Below are positions 40,950-64,000 of a DNA stretch of 64,000 bases, one piece after another (the stretch's first letter is position 1; each line of letters begins with the position of its first letter). Under the pieces are notes generated by a model. It saw only the letters and a program-made list of their open reading frames with translations. It did not search any database and had not been told where the DNA came from. Source of the DNA: Piscicola geometra. Its lineage: Eukaryota > Annelida > Clitellata > Hirudinida > Piscicolidae. The translations under genes and the position numbers were made by a program. The DNA lies in the NCBI GenBank assembly GCA_943735955.1, contig OX030958.1, positions 11,267,626 to 11,331,625 of the forward strand, written 5' to 3'.

Positions 40950-43084
40950 TCGAAAGAAGGAAAACAGATGCACCTTCATAAAGACATTTTTTACTATTTT
41001 CTTTACCAAAAGATTTTTGCTATTTAATTTATCAATTTATTTAAGTATACACAGTTTCCAAATTATTTTTCTTTTATTTATCTGTGATTTCTATTTTTTA
41101 GTATATCTCAAAATTATTTTACTCGATTAAATATTTCATTTAGTTTATTTGCTAAAAGTTTTTCACTTTACAAAATCTTTGAAAGAACTTAGACATTTTG
41201 ACTGAAAAAAAACTCTGCAAATTTTATTTGTTTTATAAAAATACATTTCTTTTCGCGATTAAATTTTTTCCAAAAAAAAATATAATATTTAATTATAATA
41301 ACTCTAGAGGTTTTAAGACCATAACATTGTGACAATTTAGTCTTTAAAAAATCCTATTTCAGAAATCTGCGAGGCGTGCTTAAAGAAAATTCAGACAAAA
41401 TGTTCACGCACACGAGTTAGCGACTGATTCAATAAGTCTTCATTAATGTAAAAGCTTGCTTATTTTTTTAGATTAATTCAACTACCTGTATATTACGATC
41501 GCAAACAATAAAGAAGAATCGCTTTGGGGCGGGGCGATGGCAGGAATGCTGATGATGTGGGCGTGTGACTGATCCGCATGTATTATTCATCGCACGGAAG
41601 CTCAAAAGCTCAGGCTAGACTGATCTAGCGCTAAACTAGGATGCACTCTTTTTATTATGCTCTTCATTTACTTTCTTCTAATAAACAGACGATATTTAGA
41701 CTTTTTTCACAAATATTTACATAAAAAAAGTATTTTTATTATTTATTAATGAATTTTTTCAATAAATATTTCACTAGAATATTTTCTTTAACTTCTTTCT
41801 CTATTATTTTTTTTCAACTATTTTTAGAATTATTTTTCGCATAAGTGTACATGAGCGGCTTTTTCTGAAAACGTTTTTATTTGACATTAAAAAGATGAAA
41901 AGTTTTAATTTTTATCTTTTATCTTTTTGATAATGGATCTTGAGCTTTTATTTTCCGTCAAAAAAATAAAAAATTAAAAGCTTTCAAAAAGATACTTTTT
42001 TTAATCATTTACTTTTCAAAATTAAAGAAACCAGTTCATTTTAACTTGCAATTTTTTTAAAAAACGTTTTTTAATAAATATTCTAAAAATTAATAAAAAA
42101 AATATTTTTTTAAATCGCCGGAATCACAGGAAAAGTTTCAAAAAAGTAAACATATATTAATTTTTTTTAAATAAATTAATCACAGAATTAGCAGATTATC
42201 AACTTTTGACAAATTGTTTCACTACCTGGAAAACACTTATAAAGTCGATTATCAAAAAAAACAGAAATACTTCCATTTTTAATACGTGTATAAAAACTCT
42301 GATAGATTTTCTGCAACTACTTAACACAAATATTCAGAAATTAAGTTTTATAGTTTTCAAAACTATTTAACGATTCAAATAGATTCATGTATGATAATCG
42401 ATTAAACAAAAATACAATGCATTTCGAAAATGCTGATTTATCGTACATAAGAGATCTATCTCATGTGTTTCGTTCCTTTCAGAAGAAGTAGATTTCACTT
42501 TATTTATACAACATATTGAATCGATGAACTAAAGAAATGAAAACAATTAAAACTATGCTACTCCAAAAGCTTTTTTTCACAAAAAAATTCAAAATAGTTT
42601 TTAATGAACTTCAAAACTAGAATTCTGAATGTGTTACAAATGTTAATTTTTTATGGCTTAGCTTTATAACAATTGTTAATATTTTATGTTATTTTGGCAC
42701 TTTCAGTTGGAATCATCATATTTTTTAATTCGAACCGCTTCATTAAAATAAAATAAATATTAATTTTATTTTGTTAAAATATAATGAAAACAAATATTTT
42801 TTTTATTTTGTTAAAATGTGCTACTCATTTTGAATAAAGCGTGTGAATGATCCCATAAAGCACTAGGAAATGCAGAAAAAGTATATTTATTTTTTATTTT
42901 TTTGTTTTTCTATACTTTCCTTTATATTCTATCATCAAATGAAAGCATAAAAATATAATTTAATTAGAAAACAGAAAAATAAGAACAGAGGATTACAAAA
43001 CATCTCTAACACAAAATCTATTTAACGAATTGAAGATCCAAAGAAAGCTTTGGTCAAATAAGGACTGAGTCTTTCAAACACAAA
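40950..43084. other. AT-rich non-coding sequence
   Basis: No supportable exon or repeat. A GC-richer patch at about 41510-41640 contains no convincing frame. Confidence 0.35.
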
Positions 43085-44221
43085 ATGTTTCGAATCTTTG
43101 AAACTTCAACAAAATTTAAGTGTTTGAAAATTATTCCACTTTCAGAGTTTGCTCAAAACGAACAAAAAAATGATTCGATGTGCCCTCCGGAGAAATCCTT
43201 TCCCTTTCGCGAGACAAAGATTCCAAAACGAAGAAAAAATCGTATCACTTTTGTAATTAAATTTGATTTTACTTGCGATGCTAGTCTTTGCAACAGAAAA
43301 ACGAAATAATAATTTTCATGATATCTAAAAATCTTATATTATTTTAGGCTGAATAAGCAACATTTTTGGTGTGTTATTAATTGCAACGAACGAAAACGAT
43401 GAGTTGGAATAAACAAGCGATGAAGCACTGGAATGCTGCCCACATCCACCGCAAATGCATTCGGCAGACCGGATTGCAAAGAAGCAACCAACGCCCGAGT
43501 TGTTTTATGGCGTCATAATGTCTTCTCTCGCGATGGTTGTTGCCAGATCCCAAATTGCTTCGTAGTCGCAGTATTTGGCGTGGTTTTAATTAAAGGTTTT
43601 GCAATTGAGGGATTTAAAACTCAATTTCTAAAAGTTTAAGAAGATTTAGTTATTTTTTAATGTTCAAAAATGTTTATTACAAATTTTATTATTTTATTAA
43701 AGTGTAAAAGTGACTAAAGTTTAAAACCACTCTTTCGATGTTTTTTCACAAACCCTTAATCTTATCTGACACAAATCCGGCTTACCGATTCAAGAAAGTA
43801 ATTTGAAGTGACTGAAGCGTGTTTTAAATCTTTAAAAATCGAATGAAAAAGTTACTTTTATAAGCTTGATGTGGTCAAATGTTAGGAAAAAGTCGTACTA
43901 AAATGCCGAAGACTAGTCCTTCATATAAGACACTAGAAGATGAGAAAAGTTGTATGATTAATGAAGGCTCATTTTCCCCGCTGGACTGCTTCGCGTGCTT
44001 TCTGGCTTTAAATGACGATGATCCTCGCCGAATTATTGTGCACTTATGGCCTATTTATTGCTCGAACCTGGCATACATGGTGTTCCTTGTGCCTCTATTG
44101 CACGCAGAACAAACGCAGCAATGCCATCTTCTTGCATCCTAGCTTCTTGAGCCCTATGCAGGCACGGATGCAGGCGTTGAAGACACGTGCCTCCAACAGC
44201 CTCATTTGTGCACTTTTCTGA
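43085..44221. other. GC-elevated island with several unresolved open frames
   Basis: Three patches (43085-43309, 43433-43639, 43879-44221) stand out from the AT-rich surroundings and are open on both strands. The most protein-like text is on the minus strand from about 44225 to 44055 (LAENVSEKCTNEAVGGTCL, later EDGIAAFVLRAIEAQGT). I recognise no family. These could be exons of the minus-strand gene, a pseudogene or an old repeat. Confidence 0.2.
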
Positions 44222-45384
44222 GACGTTCTCGGCCAGATCTTAAACATTTTAAACTTTTGACACCAGAAGTGCTCTTCAAAACAATAGTTTTAAATATTAC
44301 TTTTTTTGTGCATTTTTTCCCGTTAAAAGTTAGTTTTTAAAAAAACTTAAAATAAATATTTTGCAATTTTTACATTTTTGAAAATTATTATATTGAAAAA
44401 AATAAAAAGATCTGAAAGGAAAAGACGCCTCTAAATGAAGGCGAGGACAGCGTCAAAAAGAGAAGAAAACTTCCACTAGCAGTGCACTTGGAAATATTCT
44501 TAAATTATGTGTGGCGCTTCTAGAACTTTAAACTTTGAAGTTTCCTTTGCTCATTTCAGCGATTTACGATTAGCTGGCTGCAAAAGACCCTTTTGAGACA
44601 ACTCACGACTTGTACCTTCCTGGCCATTAAAGAATAATTACCATTTCCCAATTTAATTCGTATAAAGAAAATGAAGCTAAAAATGTTTATATAGATTTAA
44701 CTTACCTGAAATGTTTGATTGTTCAGGCATCCATAATGTTCAAGCACCATCATTTTTCTATATCAATATTTGTTTCTAAGCCCTTTATTCAAACATAAAT
44801 TTTAAAACTAGAATGTTTATGGTGGTAATTATGAAGAAAAATACTGAATTAATGACTAATTTAATTTTTTCTTAAAATAAAACTAAAAAGTCATATTATT
44901 ATTGAAAATTTAAAATGACAGATGTAATCATAGAAAAAAGTTGAAACTAATAATTAAATTTAGAAGATTTCTCTAGCGTTTATGGAAAAATCGTCTGAAT
45001 TGCCTTCATCTAAAATTAGTTTACCAGAATTTTTTCTTTTCAACTTTTGTTTTTGTATCATAGCTTTTATTGAGATCTTTCAAAAGCTATACAATTTTAT
45101 GTTATTCAAAAAAAATCTATATTTTCAGACATTTGAAAACAATTAGTTAAAAGTGTACGAACATATTGGTCTTTGAAGGTAGAAACTTTCAAATGCTGTA
45201 AAAATAGTCTTTTTTAGTGACACAAATACAATATGAAATAGACAAAGGCAGGAGCTTACTGTGTTTCAAAATAGGGAAAAATATCTTCCTAGATTTTCAA
45301 GGTAATCGAATCTGGGTCGGGATAAATGCATCAAAGATGCCACTAATGGACTTCACGCGAAGGTCTGAATGCTAGAATACGTGT

Positions 45385-45717
45385 GTGCATTCCACCATGA
45401 AAAAGAATATTGATTGTAAAGAAAATGGCCAAAGAAGAGCTCCTAACATTTTACAAAAACAGAAAAAATGTGGCATAGTGGAAGAGTTGAATTGGTTAAA
45501 TTGCCAACCTCTAAGTTTTGCAGTCTATGAAGAAACATTGTGGAAACATTTTAAATATGTAAAAATGTATTCGAAGGCAAAAAACGGTTGCGGCTTTTGC
45601 GCTAAATCACAAGAGACCACATTGAAGCTGTCAAAGAAACATCGCCAACATAATACACGTGAAAAACTCTTTACGAGCATATTTTTTCAGTGTAGAATAA
45701 TTCACCTAATTAAGTAG
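45385..45717 (+). CDS. unidentified 110-codon ORF
   Basis: A single-exon frame encoding a lysine- and cysteine-rich sequence (for example KAKNGCGFCAKSQETTLKLS). No signal peptide, domain or family is recognised. It lies about 0.5 kb upstream of the ASH1 start and has no visible splice or promoter support. It may be chance or a leader-region ORF. Confidence 0.2.
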   Translation: MHSTMKKNIDCKENGQRRAPNILQKQKKCGIVEELNWLNCQPLSFAVYEETLWKHFKYVKMYSKAKNGCGFCAKSQETTLKLSKKHRQHNTREKLFTSIFFQCRIIHLIK

Positions 45718-46227
45718 TGACCGTAAAGAATAGAGACCATTTCAAAAAAAATGAGAGACTCTCTGGATAAATCATCCGATGATGTAACAATATAAATTCA
45801 ATGAAAAATAAATTATTAAACAATATTCCAATGAATATCTTTATATCAACCACTCATATAGAGGTGAAAAGACATTCTGTTACTAAACTCCATAAACTAG
45901 ATCGTAGCCCCTGTGAACAGGGTTGCGTTTTCCTATTATTGAAAAGAATGATTTATATAAATATTTTATCTGTTTCCAAACCTTAGTTTGCAATTTTCTA
46001 TATTATATTTGTTTATTTATTGTTACATGCAAAGAATCCACAATTTACCGCCAAACATGTTTTGCTTTTAAACGTTTATATGCAGTTCTTAATAAACTAA
46101 TTGGTCAAATAAATATTTTTATCTTAACTTAAGTCACAATGAAATAATCATAAAACTTATCAATTAATATTAAATTAGTGAATTTGTTTTATAAGCGGTG
46201 AGCAAAAGCTATGATCTATAACAAAAA

Positions 46228-60833
<14,606 letters not shown>

Positions 60834-61115
60834 TAAAAATGCACGAACACTTCATATTTGTTCACACACACCACTTGTTGCCAACCTTTCCATTTGCCTC
60901 TAGAGATATTTTACTATGCATTGTCGAATCGAATTCTTTGTAACGAAGATCATTGCCTTTCCATTTTAGTTGTTTTCTCCATTCATCTTCCATTTGGCGT
61001 GTATAATGATATTTAAACGATTACGATATTGTTTAATAACATTTGTTTTTAATCATGTGCTTTAAAATGTTACTCACTAATTTGAAACATTTTATTTGTA
61101 ATACAAACTTAATGA

Positions 61116-61121
61116 AATAAA
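61116..61121 (+). terminator. polyadenylation signal of ASH1
   Basis: AATAAA 283 bases after the ASH1 stop, within the segment that is duplicated in the SET intron. Confidence 0.6.
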
Positions 61122-61401
61122 TCTTTTTGCATTCAAACGTTCATTAAACCATAATATCTATTTTTACAAAATAACGTATAACATTAAAAAAATAAAATAT
61201 TTAAAAAATTGCAAAATTGAATCGGTACAGGGAGAACATAATATGGTGAATAACGAAACAGGTTTGAAAATGTGGAGCAGAGTTTTGAGGCAGTTATCAC
61301 ATTGATTGCTATTCTTTATGTGAAACATCAAGTAAAGCTTTTAAAAGGCGAGTTCTTATTTCAGTTTTAAGAATTTCTAATGCGATTATAAAAGTCTAGA
61401 G

Positions 61402-61407
61402 TTTATT
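61402..61407 (-). terminator. polyadenylation signal of the minus-strand gene
   Basis: AATAAA on the minus strand, 27 bases beyond the stop codon at 61434-61436. A second AATAAA-like site is not needed. A very short 3' untranslated region is implied. Confidence 0.45.
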
Positions 61408-61433
61408 CTACAGAATAAACATAAAATGTCAAA

Positions 61434-63865
61434 TCAGGCATTCTTAACATGAAAGGTCTTGGCGACGTTTGAGAGCGTGTCGTCGATCAACCACTGCAGA
61501 AGCGCATCAAACGTCTCCTGCTTCACCTCCTCCAACTCCCGATCAAGTTCATTCCACATGAACTCTTCCACACGCATCTCTCTCGCCAGCAGGCGCTTGA
61601 TGCCTTCATCTTTGCCAGGGTTGCAGGAGGCCTTGGCGCTGCATGGAATTGAGAAGTTGTTGCTGGATGGTGGCAGCAGCAGTCTCAGGACGCTCCTGAC
61701 GATGATGGGCTTCAAGTCGTCAACGGTGTTTGGGAGACTCTCCCTATCCAAGAGCATCCTCTTGCTGATGAGACCTTCTGCTGCCAGGTGTTTGCTGACG
61801 CTGCAAGACAAACCACCTTCCTCGCCACCACCATCCTCTCCACTGGACACCACTGCGTCATCGCCACCACCATCGACATCATCATCATTCTTCTCACTCG
61901 AATACAACGACACGAGGATCTCACCGACCAGGTCAAACAACAACACCTTGAACGACCTCATGCACACCTCCTCAGGCTCGAAGTGAGTATCGCCTTCGTA
62001 CCGCAGGAAGGCATCAGGCGCCTGCAAGCGCTGCCACGACTGACCACACCTGCGTTCGTGCCAGTAAATGTCGACGATGCTGGCGACCAGGGTGGTCAGC
62101 TCCTCTTGCGTCCGAGGCACCAGTGAAGTGGGCAGGAACTTGTTTGAGGTGGCCTGTGCAGGCAGTGAAAAGGCGGGGAAGTCGTATATTGAGTCTGCAA
62201 TGGCGGGGAATTGAAGAGAGTCGGTCAGGAGTGAGCGGTCAGCCATGATGACTTCGTGACTTCTGATCTGTAATTCAAATGAGGAAATAATGTTAAAAAG
62301 TGCATTCTAATGCAAGACTCGCAATATAAAGAGTGCAAATTGTCAACATTGGAAGCTTACCGAGTCAGTCTGCTTGCTTGCCTCACACTTCAACAACTCC
62401 TCGGTCCTGATGATGCTCTTGGTGGCTTCTTCAACGTCGAATTTATCGGTGAAAGCACCAAAGGCATCCACCCCCTCCCCCTCTGAGACCCCTTCCTCCC
62501 CCTTCCCCTCTGAGACCCCTTCCTCCCTCTTCCCTTCTGAGACCCCTTCCTTCCCCTCTGAGACCCCCTCCCCCTTTCCCTCTGAGACCCCTTCCTTCCC
62601 CTCTGAGACCCCCTCCCCCTTTCCCTCTGAGACCCCCTCCAACTCTTCAACGTCGTGCACTTTGTCATACAGGCTTTCGGGCGTTTCAATAATTTTACTG
62701 ACCGCAACAGATGTCGCCTTGTTTTGTCTGCTCTGAAGAACGGCTGAGACTGCTTCGTTGAGCATGTCTTCCAGCATGCGGTCGACATTCACTTCGTTGC
62801 ATCTCTCTCCAGCGGTGATGATCGAGCCAACGTCGGTCTTTGCGAGTTTCAATGGAGCCTCCTCGGTGGAAACGTCGTTTTCAACGCTCGTTTCTTCATC
62901 GTGGTTAGCAGTGATTTGCCCATTCTTGGTGGACTCTTTCTGAGCAGCACCCTTCGGAACGACCTCGCAGACATCCGCTCGAACCTCCTCCCCTCCGGCC
63001 GACACCACAGCCAACTCGGCCACCTTGATCGCCCTCATCAGATCCTCCACATCGCCCACCAGGTCTCTCGTCTCAGAGCTCACCGAGCTCTCGGCGCCAC
63101 CAGACAACTCTTCAGTGCCCAAAATGCCATGGTTGCCACTCTCCTCAAACTGCCTTGTGACCGACTTGCTTGGTGACTTTTCTAGATTTGAATGGGAATT
63201 GTGTTCACGATGGTCATAATGAGTGGTTGGTGCTTCGGCAGAGCTGCTGACGTCAGGGAGGAGTGGCGAAGAACGCCTCAAACTTTTTTCTTCGACTTTA
63301 CAATTGAACTCGATCACCACGTCTAGAACATCATTCTCGGTCTCATCATCATCATCATCACCCGCATCATCATCCTCATCATCATCATCACCATCGCCAA
63401 CATCACTTTCACGGCTCGAGACATCGGCAATTTGTACTTCTTTGTGTTCATCCAATGAGTCTTTGTCTGCGTCGCTGTTGTCTTCCTTCCCATTCCGAAC
63501 AACAACATCCTCTCCAACAACACCAACATCCTCTCCTCCAGTACCAACAACAACTCTTTCAAGAGAATCTTTCAATTCGACGCTGGCATGGCCCTCAAAC
63601 CCCCTTTGCACTGATGCCACTCCACCCAGGGGAATGTTATGAACGACCCCCTTCAAATCACTGGCACCCATCAACTTCTCCACAAAGTCCCTATCGACCG
63701 CTGACTGCCAAGGTGTCTCCTTCGACATCCCCAACGAACCAACCTCCTTTGCGGAATTCACTTCGCTTTCATCAACCTTCGTCAAAGAATCCTTGCACTC
63801 AATCCCATCCACTCTATCATCCTCACCACCAGAACCCTTATCATCATCATTATCAACACCACCGC

Positions 63866-63900
<35 letters not shown>

Positions 63901-64000
63901 AGAGCTACCTTCACATCTCCATTCCCAGTGCTTTTTGGAGAGTTATCTTCACTCAGCAAAGCTTCTCCCTTCGAGTCCATCTTGGGAACCTCCTTCAAGT
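61434..64000 (-). CDS. large acidic protein with CEP350-like C-terminus, 3' end only
   Basis: Two minus-strand exons: 64000-62361, open to the window edge, and 62267-61434, joined in phase 0 across a 93-bp intron with consensus borders (donor GTAAGC, acceptor ATTACAG). The upstream part is low-complexity: acidic runs near the edge, many Ser/Asp/Glu, and tandem EGVSEGK repeats. The last 270 residues are ordered and conserved-looking: PRTQEELTTLVASIVDIYW, then REMRVEEFMWNELDRELEEV and QETFDALLQWLIDDTL near the stop. This end resembles the C-terminus of the centrosomal protein CEP350 (a basic/acidic stretch with E..W and a final amphipathic helix), but I recall that family only roughly. The N-terminal part lies beyond the window. 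It is transcribed towards ASH1. Confidence 0.6.
62468..62642 (-). repeat. in-frame tandem repeat coding EGVSEGK units
   Basis: Units of about 21-30 bases (minus strand, centred on GAGGGGGTCTCAGAGGGGAA-type text) encode seven or more copies of EGVSEGK with short K/R/E/G linkers. All spacings keep the frame. Confidence 0.9.

Larger units (their letters stand above)
60834..61433. other. intergenic spacer between two convergent 3' ends
   Basis: Only 600 bp separate the ASH1 stop (60831-60833) from the stop of the minus-strand gene (61434-61436). It contains one polyadenylation signal for each strand and no other gene. Confidence 0.7.

Noticed and set aside
61459..61986. 175-codon plus-strand ORF, and similar plus-strand ORFs at 62374-63642
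   Set aside because: Antisense of the minus-strand CEP350-like coding exons, whose splice borders and conserved C-terminus fix the strand.

Overview
This window is nuclear DNA from an invertebrate animal. It is very AT-rich overall. Its genes are split by introns with GT..AG borders, and it holds tRNA-derived short interspersed repeats, a decayed LINE fragment and many microsatellites and minisatellites. Every recognised gene is a metazoan signalling or chromatin gene. I cannot name the species or phylum. Exon models below were built by hand from splice borders, reading-frame phase and remembered family motifs. No alignment was run.

Layout: (1) 1241-3211, plus strand: the 3' end of a furin/PC-type proprotein convertase (P-domain exons, then alternative C-termini). 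(2) 4422-4654, minus: two small phase-compatible exons of an unidentified gene. (3) 7320-19959, plus: a complete cGMP-dependent protein kinase, 17 coding exons joining in phase to 751 residues. (4) 22020-24499, plus: a possible three-exon small-protein gene. (5) 23569-36577, minus, with weaker pieces up to about 40.9 kb: the 3' half of a voltage-gated calcium channel alpha2/delta-like gene that unusually ends in an EGF-like module and a transmembrane helix. (6) 39-46 kb: AT-rich DNA with only weak ORFs. (7) 46228-60833, plus: a complete ASH1-type histone methyltransferase, 18 coding exons joining in phase to 3080 residues, with AT-hook, AWS, SET, post-SET, bromodomain, PHD and BAH regions. (8) 61434-64000, minus: the 3' end of a large acidic protein whose C-terminus resembles CEP350, convergent with ASH1.

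The most unusual region is the ASH1 gene. Many of its introns are filled by tandem repeats (periods about 16, 30, 43 and 71 bp, plus triplet runs) that run up to the 3' splice sites. One 43-bp array repeats the acceptor sequence nine times. The intron inside the SET domain holds a diverged second copy of the gene's own 3' end, including a polyadenylation signal. The convertase (secreted versus membrane-anchored ends) and the alpha2/delta gene (added EGF module) also show notable C-terminal variation.

The genes do not form an operon or pathway. They are neighbouring independent loci.
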